A stretch of 64,000 nucleotides of DNA from Brevibacillus formosus (lineage in GTDB: Bacteria > Bacillota > Bacilli > Brevibacillales > Brevibacillaceae), in the NCBI RefSeq assembly GCF_003013405.1, contig NZ_PXZL01000031.1, forward strand, positions 27,844 through 91,843. The letters run 5' to 3'. The notes under the pieces were generated by a model. It made no database searches. It saw only the letters and a list, made by a program, of their open reading frames with translations, and was not told the DNA's origin. Each line of letters starts with the position of its first letter. Positions within the stretch are counted from its first letter, which is position 1. Both the position numbers and the translations under genes were made by a program. This document shows positions 8,503 through 16,915 of the stretch, piece by piece.

Positions 8503-8667
8503 TCATTCCAACGGGAAAGGTACGCTGGAGAAAGGCTAGGAAGCAGGTGCAGTACAGTGGCACATTTGGATAAACTAGCTTATCCGCTGCTGAAAGATGG
8601 CCCCGTATTTAGCCGCATGAAGTTTTAAGAATGTGTGCAAAAACACCTCGATAAGTAAAACAACAGG
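8503..8667. other. Intergenic region between S-component and quinone reductase genes
   Basis: Nothing convincing. A 23-codon frame from GTG 8557 to TAA 8628 (VAHLDKLAYPLLKDGPVFS...) has no ribosome site at proper distance and is probably a remnant. Confidence 0.25.
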
Positions 8668-8699
8668 AAAAACTCAAGCTGAAATAGCCTTGAGTTTTT
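8668..8699. terminator. Terminator of the quinone reductase gene
   Basis: AAAAACTCAAG and CTTGAGTTTTT form a stem with an 11-nt loop; it works on the minus strand for the gene ending at 8736 and has T-runs on both strands. Confidence 0.8.
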
Positions 8700-8735
8700 G
8701 TTCTGTCGCTCTGTCCCTGCTTTTTCATCGTACGC

Positions 8736-9311
8736 TTAGGCAAGCCTCTCCCCAAGCTGTTTCACTTTCTCCAGCCACTTCTTGCGCTTTTCCTCCGCCG
8801 AGGCATTCACCCCACTGATCTCCGTAACCTTCACATGCTTAATCCCGCAAAACTTCAAAATGTTGCGTTTCATCACGAGATGTCCGGCTTGCCAGTAGAT
8901 CAATCGGTTATACCAAGACGGAGTATCCATGGTCACAATCAGATGCGCGGTTTTGCCCGTTAACAGCTTATCCCATAGAGGAGAGCCTTCCCGATATTTA
9001 TAGGCGAATCCGGGGAGTAAGACACGATCGAAAAATCCCTTCAAGATAGCGGGCATCGTGCCCCACCAGGTCGGATAGACAATAACCAGATGATCCGCCC
9101 AACGGATGAGATCCTGCGCCTCTTTTAAGTCATCCTCCAGCTCCGTTCTTTTCCGATATCCGTACTTCAAATTTGGGTCGAAAGCGATTTGGCTCAAATC
9201 AATGGTGCGAATCTGTGCTGCTTTCCCTTTCGCTCCTTTCATATAGGCATGCGCCAACGCAGAGCAGTAGCTCTCGGTATCTGGATGTCCGATAATAACG
9301 AGAATGTTCAT
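8736..9311 (-). CDS. NAD(P)H-quinone oxidoreductase, flavodoxin-like fold
   Basis: A 191-aa protein of the Flavodoxin_2 family (YwrO/MdaB/KefF group). These cytosolic FMN- or FAD-dependent enzymes reduce quinones and other electrophiles by two electrons with NAD(P)H. Visible signatures: the N-terminal strand and FMN loop MNILVIIGHPDTESYCSAL, the isoalloxazine loop YPTWWGTMPAILKGFFDR, and GKTAHLIVTMDTPSWY. The start at 9311 gives 8 nt from AGGGGG; two further in-frame ATG codons upstream are too close to or beyond that site. The gene is divergent from an AraC-type regulator 142 bp away, which suggests induction by a toxic electrophile or quinone sensed by that regulator. Confidence 0.8.
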   Translation of the reverse strand: MNILVIIGHPDTESYCSALAHAYMKGAKGKAAQIRTIDLSQIAFDPNLKYGYRKRTELEDDLKEAQDLIRWADHLVIVYPTWWGTMPAILKGFFDRVLLPGFAYKYREGSPLWDKLLTGKTAHLIVTMDTPSWYNRLIYWQAGHLVMKRNILKFCGIKHVKVTEISGVNASAEEKRKKWLEKVKQLGERLA

Positions 9312-9453
9312 TTTCATATCCCCCTGTAGAGTTGATTCCATAAGCGACAGATCGTGGTAAACTGAACTGTATTCAGCATATCGTGTGGAAGGAAACAGAG
9401 GAATGATCGAGAGCGCATAAATGTTGTGGATTCACGCAAAGGAGGTTCCGTAC

Positions 9454-10473
9454 TTGGAAAATGCGCATGGGTTTGCGATTTCGATGGTGTATCCGATTAT
9501 GAAGACAATTACTCACAAGAAGCTTGATTTTGAACGTTTTTGTGAGCATATTTCTTTCGATAGCAGCTTGCTAAAAGATGTAGAGGCGCGCATTGATGAA
9601 GCGGAGCTCGAGCGTTTGATGAAGGAAGCGGCCATTTACACGCAGGATGATCATCTCGGACTGCATCAAGGGCAGTTAACCGATATTGCCGATCTGGGCA
9701 TTCTTGGCTATGTCATGATGCATTCGGAAAAAATCGTCGATGCATTGAAGGCTTATCAGCGGTATCACGTGATCCTTTGCAGCGGGTACGAGCTGGATTG
9801 GGAAGAGCGGGGGAACCATGTTTTCCTGCGGTTTCATAGACAAAGCCCTAGGAGCGTTTCTCGACATTGCATGGAGGACATGGTCAGCTCCTTGTACCAC
9901 TTGATCGTTCGTATGAGTCATCGGTCTATTCCGTTACAGGCGATACATTTCACACACGACGCTACGGATGATATCGCTCCGTATTTGAATTTGTTCGGAA
10001 TGGAGCCTCACTTTGGTGAAGAAGAAAATGGGCTCTTGGTAGGCAAAGAAGTTTTGCAATACCCGATTCTGTACTCGGATGTCCGGCTGCGTAAAGCTTT
10101 TGAACCAATCGCGGAAGAAATTAGGGAGAAGCTGATCAGGGGGCGGGAATTTTCGGACCGCGTGTTTCAATGGATGATGGGATGTATGCCTGCGGCTTTT
10201 CCGACTTTACAGCAGACTGCTGCTGCTTTTCATATGAGTACGAGATCCCTGCAAGCGAAACTAAAGGCTGAGGATACTTCCTATCATGAATTGTCCACGA
10301 ATGTCCGTAAAGAAATGGCGATGGGGTATTTACAGCAAGCGGAGCATTCCATTGGAGAGATTGCGTATTTGCTGCATTTTTCAGATCCAAGTGCCTTTCA
10401 AAATGCTTTCAAGAAATGGACGGGGCTGACACCGGGGCAATATCGGATCAGTCGCCAAGCGATTGCCATGTAA
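9454..10473 (+). CDS. AraC-family transcriptional regulator (Arabinose_bd type)
   Basis: A 339-aa regulator. The N-terminal two thirds (about 1-220) resemble the substrate-binding region of the OruR/ArgR/VirF-like group of AraC proteins (DIADLGILGYVMMHS, VDALKAYQRYH). The last 100 residues hold the two HTH motifs, the second in EIAYLLHFSDPSAFQNAFKKWTGLTPGQYR. The ATG at 9421 has no ribosome site; I prefer TTG 9454, which follows AAAGGAGG by 8 nt. It is divergent from the flavodoxin-like quinone reductase and probably controls it. It ends in an intrinsic terminator, so it is monocistronic. Confidence 0.8.
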   Translation: MENAHGFAISMVYPIMKTITHKKLDFERFCEHISFDSSLLKDVEARIDEAELERLMKEAAIYTQDDHLGLHQGQLTDIADLGILGYVMMHSEKIVDALKAYQRYHVILCSGYELDWEERGNHVFLRFHRQSPRSVSRHCMEDMVSSLYHLIVRMSHRSIPLQAIHFTHDATDDIAPYLNLFGMEPHFGEEENGLLVGKEVLQYPILYSDVRLRKAFEPIAEEIREKLIRGREFSDRVFQWMMGCMPAAFPTLQQTAAAFHMSTRSLQAKLKAEDTSYHELSTNVRKEMAMGYLQQAEHSIGEIAYLLHFSDPSAFQNAFKKWTGLTPGQYRISRQAIAM

Positions 10474-10484
10474 CGTCAGGATGG

Positions 10485-10509
10485 AACACGCTGTGTAAGC
10501 GTGTTTTTT
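10485..10509 (+). terminator. Terminator of the AraC regulator gene
   Basis: AACACGC, a 7-nt loop, GCGTGTT and a T-run, 12 nt after the stop. Confidence 0.8.
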
Positions 10510-10529
10510 GTGTTGTGGAGCCTCTTTAT

Positions 10530-10581
10530 TTGACAGACTGGAAAATCATGGTGTACACTTTTTTTATTCCGACCGTACAGT
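10530..10581 (+). promoter_or_regulatory. Promoter and possible TetR operator of the TetR-DUF4180 operon
   Basis: TTGACA at 10530-10535 and TACACT at 10554-10559 are spaced by 18 bp. Just downstream lies ACCGTACAGT (10571-10580), an imperfect palindrome suited to autorepression by the TetR protein that follows. Confidence 0.45.
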
Positions 10582-10603
10582 ATAAATAAATTGAGGTAAA
10601 ATC

Positions 10604-11260
10604 ATGCCCAAATTAGGAATGGAACCAAAGCGCCGAGCAGATGTCATCAACGCGACCCTCACTTGTATTAGCAAACACGGGATTGATGGCATGACGCTGG
10701 ATAAGGTGGCGGAGTATGCGGACTGCTCAAAAGGTGTTGTCACGTATTATTTTAAGAATAAGGATAATTTGACGAGTGAAGCTTTTCAGGCATTCTTGGC
10801 CTACTATGGCTTGAAAATCGGGTCTGATATTGAGAACACCATGACCGCCCAGGAAATGATGGATGTAACGCTTACGCATATCTTGCCGCCATACGTGAAC
10901 GACAAGGAAAAACGGATCAATGTTTCGCAGCTGGATGGCATCGCTGAGATGTACATCCCCCATGAAGATCAAGCAAGGCTCTTTGTCCAATTCTTCTCCA
11001 AAGCCGCATTGGACCCCAAGCTGCAAGAAGTGGTTGCGAACAGTTATGCGAGAGATTTGCAGGGCATCACCAAGATTTTTGAATACGGCAAGCAAACCGG
11101 GCTTATGTCCGTAGAGGATTCGCAAAGCGCTGCCTACGGGCTCATGGCGATGGTTGTGGGCTTGAGCTTCTTTCGAGTGGCGGGCGTTTCGCCAGCAAAC
11201 AGTGAAGACAACCGATATATTTGTGAGGATTTTGTAAGGCAGATGACCAATAGAAGATGA
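10604..11260 (+). CDS. TetR-family transcriptional regulator
   Basis: A 218-aa TetR regulator. The N-terminal HTH (about 10-58) is canonical: ADVINATLTCISKHGIDGMT, LDKVAEYADCSKGVVTYYF, KNKDNL. The C-terminal ligand domain includes ILPPYVNDKEKRINVS and SQSAAYGLMAMVVGLSF, similar to BetI-like regulators. The start ATG 10604 follows TTGAGGTAAAATC. It is followed after 11 bp by the DUF4180 gene and is probably cotranscribed with it. Its ligand is unknown; TetR proteins usually repress their own operon. Confidence 0.85.
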   Translation: MPKLGMEPKRRADVINATLTCISKHGIDGMTLDKVAEYADCSKGVVTYYFKNKDNLTSEAFQAFLAYYGLKIGSDIENTMTAQEMMDVTLTHILPPYVNDKEKRINVSQLDGIAEMYIPHEDQARLFVQFFSKAALDPKLQEVVANSYARDLQGITKIFEYGKQTGLMSVEDSQSAAYGLMAMVVGLSFFRVAGVSPANSEDNRYICEDFVRQMTNRR

Positions 11261-11271
11261 GGAGGGTACAC

Positions 11272-11640
11272 ATGAATATTACAAAGGTAGAAGCTGGCGG
11301 GAAAAATATCGCCATTGTGAGTGGTAGCGAGGTAATTATTGAGGATGTGCAGTCTGCATTGGACCTGATTGCGACGGTACATTATCAAGCAGACAGTGAG
11401 CGTATCGTTCTCAACAAATCATTGCTGAACGAAAGCTTTTTCGATTTGAAAACGCGCTTTGCTGGGGAAATCCTTCAGAAGTTCATCAATTATCGGGTGA
11501 AAGTGGCAATTGTAGGAGATTTTTCGGTGTACACAAGTAAAAGTCTAAAAGACTTCATCTATGAATCGAACAACGGAAACGACATCTTTTTCTTGCCGAC
11601 CGAAGAGCAGGCGATCGAGAAGTTAAGCCAGGTGAAGTAG
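11272..11640 (+). CDS. DUF4180 protein
   Basis: A 122-aa cytosolic protein matching the DUF4180 family, with the order GKNIAIVSGSEVIIEDVQSA, IVLNKSLLNESFFDLKTRFA, GEILQKFINYRVKVAIVGDF and FIYESNNGNDIFF. Proteins of this family resemble STAS-like or SMC-related small alpha/beta domains and occur beside TetR/MerR regulators. No biochemical role is established as far as I know. The start at 11272 follows GGAGG by 7 nt; the upstream in-frame ATG at 11257 overlaps the TetR stop. It is the second gene of the TetR operon, which suggests a protective or stress role. Confidence 0.75.
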   Translation: MNITKVEAGGKNIAIVSGSEVIIEDVQSALDLIATVHYQADSERIVLNKSLLNESFFDLKTRFAGEILQKFINYRVKVAIVGDFSVYTSKSLKDFIYESNNGNDIFFLPTEEQAIEKLSQVK

Positions 11641-11692
11641 AGATGGAATGGGGGGTTGCAAAATCCAAAAGAATCCATTACATTTATTTTAG

Positions 11693-11705
11693 TTAGATAA
11701 TCTAA
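11693..11705. promoter_or_regulatory. MarR operator copy 1
   Basis: TTAGATAATCTAA is a perfect 13-bp palindrome, 18 bp before the MarR start codon. The identical palindrome lies in front of the MFS gene at 12300-12312, so it is very likely the binding site of this MarR protein. Confidence 0.75.
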
Positions 11706-11723
11706 TTATATGTAAGGTGGATC

Positions 11724-12275
11724 ATGAGCAGAAAAAACAAGTGTGAGCATACATCCGATCAATTGCCGAAACTTGGTATTCAGCCGTATTTGAATCTGAT
11801 GGAAAAAACAGCTCTGCAAAATACGGATCGCAAATTGGCTCATTTGGGGTTATTGATGCTATGGCTGGGGGATAACGCCATAGACGTCATTGATTTGAAT
11901 TTGGAGAAATTCGGCATAACGGAGTGTAAATGGGACGTATTGCTGTTGCTTACGTTACATGAAGACAGAGAACTTATCACTCCCTCTTCGCTTGCAGACA
12001 GGCTGGGCATTCGGCGTGCTTCTGTTACAGCTTTGCTTGACTGGCTGGAAAAAAGGCACTGGATAATCAGGGAGCAAAGCACGCTGGATGGTCGCAAGAT
12101 TCATGTCAAAATAACTCAAGAAGGCAGAGAATTAGTAGCCAGAGCACTGCCAGTTTTTTGGTCTGCATGCTCCTCCATTATGAGTGAATTAGAAGAGGAG
12201 GAACGGATGCTGCTGGAAAAAATCTTGATGAAGTTGAATAGTAGCATGGAAAAGAAACTGGGGGTGGGAAGATAA
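11724..12275 (+). CDS. MarR-family transcriptional regulator
   Basis: A 183-aa regulator with the MarR winged helix in the second half: FGITECKWDVLLLLTLHEDR, then SSLADRLGIRRASVTALLDWLEK as recognition region, and the wing STLDGRKIHVKIT. A roughly 45-residue N-terminal extension precedes the usual first helix. TAAGGTGG precedes the ATG by 6 nt. The same 13-bp palindrome lies upstream of this gene and of the MFS gene 75 bp downstream, so the protein probably represses both. The arrangement is typical of drug- or phenolic-induced efflux loci. Confidence 0.85.
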   Translation: MSRKNKCEHTSDQLPKLGIQPYLNLMEKTALQNTDRKLAHLGLLMLWLGDNAIDVIDLNLEKFGITECKWDVLLLLTLHEDRELITPSSLADRLGIRRASVTALLDWLEKRHWIIREQSTLDGRKIHVKITQEGRELVARALPVFWSACSSIMSELEEEERMLLEKILMKLNSSMEKKLGVGR

Positions 12276-12299
12276 GATCATATTTTTTTGTGCATATAA

Positions 12300-12319
12300 T
12301 TAGATAATCTAACTATAAT
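12300..12319 (+). promoter_or_regulatory. MarR operator copy 2 overlapping the MFS promoter
   Basis: TTAGATAATCTAA (12300-12312) is identical to the copy at 11693 and is followed at once by TATAAT (12314-12319), a consensus -10 box. Binding there would block RNA polymerase. Confidence 0.7.
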
Positions 12320-12349
12320 GTGTGTACATATTTGAAAAAGAGGTGTGCG

Positions 12350-13555
12350 ATGTCACAGCGAAACTACTCACTCATGACGGCAATCCTATGCTGGTCTGGA
12401 ATCGTCGTTATGTCGAGCTTATACGTTACGATTCCCCTTATGACCATATTTGCCGATCTTTTTAGTATTACATTGACACAGGCTGCAGCAGTAGGCAGCG
12501 CATTTTCGGTTGGGTTTGCCATTGGGTGCCTGATTTATGGACCGTTGTCCGAAAAGTATGGCCGCAAGAACGTTATTGTGATCGGGATGATTGCCCTGGC
12601 TCTCTTTTCTTTGTTGCTTGGTAGTGCAAATGATTTCGCATGGATCATTGTCCTCAGGAGCTTGCAAGGTGCTGCCGCTGCTACGTTCTCGCCTGTTGCG
12701 CTCGCCTATGCTGTGGAAATGTTCCCTGCGGCAAAACGGGTAACGGCAATCGGATTTATCAGCACAGGATTTTTGGCGGCAGGAATCATTGGTCAAGTGA
12801 TCAGTACCGTAATGAGTCAACAATACGGTTGGCACGCCGTATTCTATATGCTTGCTGCTATCTATTTCGTGACGCTGCTCGTGGTGATGAGGTGGCTGCC
12901 AAAAGAAGAGAGTCCCCTTGCTACCGTTCATATTTGGGAGCCGATTAAGCAAATTCCCTCCCTATTCAAACAAAAAAATATCGTCTTGGGCTACATAATT
13001 GCTCTTGTATTGCTTATGTCATTCGTTAATATGTATACGGTTTTGGGCAGTTATTTGGCGGGATCTGATTTTGGGCTTAGCAACAAGGAGATTCTGTTTG
13101 TTCGAACGATTGGCGTAGTGGGCATGCTCATTTCTCCGATGGCGGGCGGGCTGGCAAAACGGTTTGGTTTACGTACCGTGCTACGCTGCGGATTAGGTCT
13201 GGCAGTGGTCAGTATGGCTTCCCTCGGTATGATTTCTAACTTGTCTCTTTTAATCGGTACGAGTGTGCTTTTCGTTGCCGGAATTGCGTTATCCGTTCCT
13301 TCCCTGATCACGCTTATTGGACAGCTAGGGGGCAAATCGCGGGGAATTGCGGTTTCAGTTTATACGTTTATCCTGTTTTCGGGAACAAGTCTTGGGCCGA
13401 TATTGTCCATACGTTTTATGAATTTTGGCAGCTATGGACTTACTTTTGTACTGCTTGCAATCGTACTAGGGATTGGTCTGTTGGCTGCATGCCTGATTCG
13501 CAGTGATTCTGCGCTTGAAAGCATTAGCACAAAACCTCCTTCGCCACTAGCTTAG
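12350..13555 (+). CDS. MFS transporter (DHA1-type efflux), MarR-controlled
   Basis: A 401-aa permease with about 12 helices. The loop motif GPLSEKYGRKNVIVIGM after helix 2 and LRSLQGAAAATFSPVALAY in helix 4 (motif C-like region of antiporters) place it in the drug:H+ antiporter group of the major facilitator superfamily. The start ATG 12350 follows AAAGAGGTG; the ATG at 12320 is part of the promoter region. The gene lies behind the MarR palindrome, so export of the compound that releases MarR is the likely role. The stop codon is inside the loop of the terminator hairpin. Confidence 0.78.
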   Translation: MSQRNYSLMTAILCWSGIVVMSSLYVTIPLMTIFADLFSITLTQAAAVGSAFSVGFAIGCLIYGPLSEKYGRKNVIVIGMIALALFSLLLGSANDFAWIIVLRSLQGAAAATFSPVALAYAVEMFPAAKRVTAIGFISTGFLAAGIIGQVISTVMSQQYGWHAVFYMLAAIYFVTLLVVMRWLPKEESPLATVHIWEPIKQIPSLFKQKNIVLGYIIALVLLMSFVNMYTVLGSYLAGSDFGLSNKEILFVRTIGVVGMLISPMAGGLAKRFGLRTVLRCGLGLAVVSMASLGMISNLSLLIGTSVLFVAGIALSVPSLITLIGQLGGKSRGIAVSVYTFILFSGTSLGPILSIRFMNFGSYGLTFVLLAIVLGIGLLAACLIRSDSALESISTKPPSPLA

Positions 13556-13573
13556 TGGTTGAGGAGGTTTTGT
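13529..13573. terminator. Terminator overlapping the MFS stop codon
   Basis: ACAAAACCTCC and GGAGGTTTTGT enclose an inner stem CCACTA/TAGTGG that contains the TAG stop. It also serves the converging minus-strand gene. Confidence 0.7.
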
Positions 13574-13603
13574 TGTTACAAATGAAGGCTACTATTGATT
13601 ATT

Positions 13604-15064
13604 TTATTGATTCAACAATCGTTCTCGCTGCTTATGCATGGCAATGAAAGCGGCAAACACGAGAAGCAAGCTTCCTGTGAACAGAAATCCTTCCTCGATG
13701 GAGAAGGGCAGCCAACCTAACAGGCCTGAGCCTACGACCACACCGAGAGAGAAAAAGGCGTATAAGTAACCGTGTGCTTTCCCCCGCAATTCTTGCGGCG
13801 TCGATTGAATGAGCATCGTATTGACAGAGGGAAACAAGAGAGCAAAGCCTATCCCATATAGTCCCAACATGCAGTACAGTGCCAATGTCGTGTTGGATTG
13901 ACCAATAAGCAGCTGACTCACGCCCATGAAGCCAATTCCGATGGCCATCGTTTTCGAAGGGGCTACACGATCAAAAATCCGATTGGTCGGAAGCACGAAA
14001 AGCAGGACGGCAATCATCCCAAACGTGCTCATTAATGTACCGCTTAATTTCGAATCGTATCCAAGCGATTGCACATGCAAGGGCAACAGGTAAGCGATCA
14101 CACCTTGTGAAAACATAAGCAAAAAGGCACCGCCGTAAGCCTTGATGATCCCGGCATTGAAGATCAAGGCTGAGGTTGGAACGTCCTTCTTAAGCTTCTC
14201 TTTCTTGCAGGCCTGAGTGGATTTCAGAAAAATAACGGACAGGATGGCTAGGAAAAAGCCCATAACAGCTACACATGTAAAGACAAAAGGCACGGAGGTT
14301 TTGCTTGCCATAATGCCGCTGAATGCAGGTCCGATAATCGCTGCGAGTCCCACAAAGGCACCGGTGAAAGCAACCTTTCGCCCTTGCTGCTCATGTGTAG
14401 TGTTATTCGCAGAGAAAGTAAAAGCAGCAGGAACGATCAAACCAGCGACAAATCCGTGAACGATTCGCACGATAATCAACAGAAACGGCTGATCGACGAT
14501 GTGATACAGCAGCAAGGCACAGCTTGATAAAACCAATCCGATCAACAGTGGTTTGGATGGACCAACCTTATCTGTCAGCATGCCTGAGATAATATTGCCA
14601 AAGGTATTGGCTAGCGAATACAGACCGATGACAAAGCCTATAACAAATGAGCTGGCACCTACGGAAGCAGCAAATGTACTCATGACCGGAAGTTGCGAGA
14701 ACAAATCAAAGAACGAGAAAAAAACGATGCCGTATACGAGCAGCACATTATTAAATGGCTTCAGAAGATACACATCCTGTGCCGTTTTCAGTCTGCGATC
14801 CAGAAAGAAGTTCCCAAACGGTACAAAAGCGGCGAGTAACGCAGCAAGAGACCAGAGCAGGCTCCATCTCACGCGAATGGCCGCATAAAGTATCGCCAGG
14901 GCATACAAGCAAAATATCCCGCCGTGAATACTTCCTATGATGGTTACGGCTTTGTCTAAGCCCCACACGTATTTCAAGGGCATCGCGATGCCCATCAATA
15001 CTAATAAGGAAAGACCATCGAGTAGGCCTGTAAGACGTAAAAAGTAAATTGGATGTACCCGCAC
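13604..15064 (-). CDS. DUF3817 domain fused to an MFS transporter
   Basis: A 486-aa membrane protein. Residues 1-95 match the DUF3817 family (RLTGLLDGLSLLVLMGIAMP, LKYVWGLDKAVTIIGSIHGG), a small three-helix membrane domain normally found as a separate protein. From about residue 100 it is a 12-helix MFS permease with the loop motif GMLTDKVGPSKPLL and helix-4 VRIVHGFVAGLIVPAAFTFS. The GTG start at 15064 has GAGGAG 8 nt upstream. The gene is monocistronic and converges on the MarR-controlled pump. The transported compound is unknown; the DUF3817 part adds about three N-terminal helices to the usual twelve. Confidence 0.78.
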   Translation of the reverse strand: MRVHPIYFLRLTGLLDGLSLLVLMGIAMPLKYVWGLDKAVTIIGSIHGGIFCLYALAILYAAIRVRWSLLWSLAALLAAFVPFGNFFLDRRLKTAQDVYLLKPFNNVLLVYGIVFFSFFDLFSQLPVMSTFAASVGASSFVIGFVIGLYSLANTFGNIISGMLTDKVGPSKPLLIGLVLSSCALLLYHIVDQPFLLIIVRIVHGFVAGLIVPAAFTFSANNTTHEQQGRKVAFTGAFVGLAAIIGPAFSGIMASKTSVPFVFTCVAVMGFFLAILSVIFLKSTQACKKEKLKKDVPTSALIFNAGIIKAYGGAFLLMFSQGVIAYLLPLHVQSLGYDSKLSGTLMSTFGMIAVLLFVLPTNRIFDRVAPSKTMAIGIGFMGVSQLLIGQSNTTLALYCMLGLYGIGFALLFPSVNTMLIQSTPQELRGKAHGYLYAFFSLGVVVGSGLLGWLPFSIEEGFLFTGSLLLVFAAFIAMHKQRERLLNQ

Positions 15065-15193
15065 TTGTGACTCTCCTCATTTTTTATGAAGTGATGCCTC
15101 TATCCTAACATTTTTTTTGATGAAGAAAGTGAACAAATTCGGGTCATTCCTGTGTCGATATCATGAGGGCGGTGTATTTCTTTTGCCATGTTC

Positions 15194-15577
15194 TTAACTG
15201 TAATCTTCAATCAGGGAGACTTTGCCTTCTTTCATCATAAATATCGATTTCCCTTTTAATTGGAGCGTATCTCCAGCCTTGAGTCCATTTGGCAAATCAA
15301 TCGCGAGGGTTCCTTCATAATCAATCTGCACTTCTGCTTTGTCATCCATCACGAGGCAGGTGAGAATAGTCTGACGCCGACTCGAGAAGATTTTCGCAGA
15401 CTTTTCAGCTAGCTCTCTAAACGCTTCTATTCCTGTTGTTTCTGTGTCCAGTTCACCGTTGGAATAATTCCTGAACACAATATCCGAATGCAAGAGTTTC
15501 ACCATACCTTCGACATCAAATGAATTATAGGCCCGCACATAATTTTCAATGATTCCTTTTACCTCTTCATTCGTCAT
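15194..15577 (-). CDS. SnoaL-like (NTF2 fold) protein
   Basis: A 127-aa cone-shaped NTF2/SnoaL-like protein: IENYVRAYNSFDVEGMVKLLH is the typical first helix, followed by DIVFRNYSNG, FRELAEKSAKIF and strands ending in GKSIFMMKEGKVSLIEDYS. Such proteins are ketosteroid-isomerase-like enzymes, cyclases or binding proteins; no catalytic set can be read with confidence. The ATG at 15577 is 7 nt after GAGGAG, whereas the ATG two codons earlier is too close. It stands alone. Confidence 0.7.
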   Translation of the reverse strand: MTNEEVKGIIENYVRAYNSFDVEGMVKLLHSDIVFRNYSNGELDTETTGIEAFRELAEKSAKIFSSRRQTILTCLVMDDKAEVQIDYEGTLAIDLPNGLKAGDTLQLKGKSIFMMKEGKVSLIEDYS

Positions 15578-15755
15578 GGTCATGCTCCTCTTCAGGGATA
15601 TATCATGCGTATTCCTTAGATTTCGTTCGAATGCAGCTTTTCTCCTCTAAAAACGATAAGAGAACAAACCATCCGGCAATTACCTTGATGCAACGAAAGA
15701 GCTGTTAGCAGTTGTCATCCTTTATTTGATGGTCATGAAAAACCTTTAAAAAAGG

Positions 15756-15783
15756 AAACACGCCAATCTTGGGCGTGTTTTTT
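15756..15783. terminator. Terminator downstream of the flavin oxidoreductase gene
   Basis: AAACACGCC and GGCGTGTTT with a 7-nt loop and T-runs on both strands, 7 nt beyond the stop of the minus-strand gene at 15790. Confidence 0.8.
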
Positions 15784-15789
15784 GTAGGA

Positions 15790-16767
15790 TCATGGGATCA
15801 AAAGGCGTTCTGCGTAATCAGGGTCTTCCAAGAGAGGGCGACCAATCGCGACACTATCGACGAGTTGGTCTTCGAGAATTCGATTGGCGAGACTGCGGCT
15901 ATATATTTTTCCCACGGCAATGACCGGAATGCTGAAATGTTGTTTGATCGCGGCTGCGTGAGGCAACTGATAAGCCGTGTAGACGTCACTAGGCTGGATT
16001 GGGAGCAGTCCCCCTGTAGAGACATCGATCGCGTCCAATTCGGGCTCAAGCGGCTTTAGCATTTGCACCCAGTCTTCTGGGGTTAGACCGCCTTGGACAA
16101 AATCTGTAGCGGAAACACGGATGATAACCGGATAATCCCGTCCCACTTCGGCTCGAATGGCCAGAAGTACGTCTTTCAGAAATCGTGCCCTGTTCTCGGG
16201 AGTACCACCATACGCATCCGTCCGCGTGTTGGACAAAGGCGATAAAAATTGATGAAGCAAAAATCCGTGCGCCGCGTGAAGCTCAATGCCATCAAAGCCT
16301 GCTTCGACGCTTCGCTTTGCCGCCAAACGGTATTCTTCGACGATGCCCTTCATTTCGGCAGGAGTCAGCGACTTAGGCGTTCCGTAGTAATCATCGTACG
16401 CAATCGCACTTGGAGCGACCAATTGCTTCGTTACATCAGGCGAAGCCTTCCTTCCGCCGTGTGACAGCTGGATAAAGATCGGGGTGTGCTGAGAGTGAAC
16501 AGCTTCTGTTATTTTGCGCAAAGGCTCCACATGTTGGTCTGTAAAAATGCCGATGTCGTTGTGAAACAGTCTACCGTTGGATGAGACGGCGGTCGATTCC
16601 ACAATCACCAGCGACACATGCTTGGCCCTGCGGCTGTAAAATTCGATATGATGGTCCGTGGCAAAACCTTCAGGAGTCCCCCTATACTGCTGCATGGGCG
16701 ACATGATGAGCCGGTTTTTTAAGCGCAAGCTGCCAATGTTTATGGGGGCGTTTACGGTAAATGTCAT
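15790..16767 (-). CDS. Old Yellow Enzyme family NADH:flavin oxidoreductase
   Basis: A 325-aa FMN-dependent TIM-barrel ene-reductase of the OYE/YqjM-like family, which reduces activated C=C bonds with NAD(P)H. Visible features: SPMQQY near residue 23-28, IQLSHGGRKAS, FDGIELHAAHGFLLHQFLSP with the two substrate-binding His residues, IIRVSATDF, and the phosphate-binding end DSVAIGRPLLEDP. In the YqjM class residue 26 is a redox-tuning Cys in SPMCMYS; here it is Gln26 while Tyr28 is kept. GGAG lies 9 nt before the ATG. It is divergent from an AsnC-type regulator. Cytosolic; detoxification of enones or nitro compounds is plausible but not shown. Confidence 0.85.
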   Translation of the reverse strand: MTFTVNAPINIGSLRLKNRLIMSPMQQYRGTPEGFATDHHIEFYSRRAKHVSLVIVESTAVSSNGRLFHNDIGIFTDQHVEPLRKITEAVHSQHTPIFIQLSHGGRKASPDVTKQLVAPSAIAYDDYYGTPKSLTPAEMKGIVEEYRLAAKRSVEAGFDGIELHAAHGFLLHQFLSPLSNTRTDAYGGTPENRARFLKDVLLAIRAEVGRDYPVIIRVSATDFVQGGLTPEDWVQMLKPLEPELDAIDVSTGGLLPIQPSDVYTAYQLPHAAAIKQHFSIPVIAVGKIYSRSLANRILEDQLVDSVAIGRPLLEDPDYAERLLIP

Positions 16768-16915
16768 GTTCTCATTCTCCTCTTCTGTTTATGAGTGACA
16801 TTTTATGGGAGATCGCATACAATTTACATAAGCTTTTGAAGGGATTTCAAGTCATATGCCTTAGAAATTCATTTGTTTTAGGTATTCTACTTTCGAAAAG
16901 TGAGGTGTTGTGTGG

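Noticed and set aside
8411..8520. preQ1 or other vitamin riboswitch before the ECF S gene
   Set aside because: I looked for the short pseudoknot pattern and other known leaders and found no convincing match.
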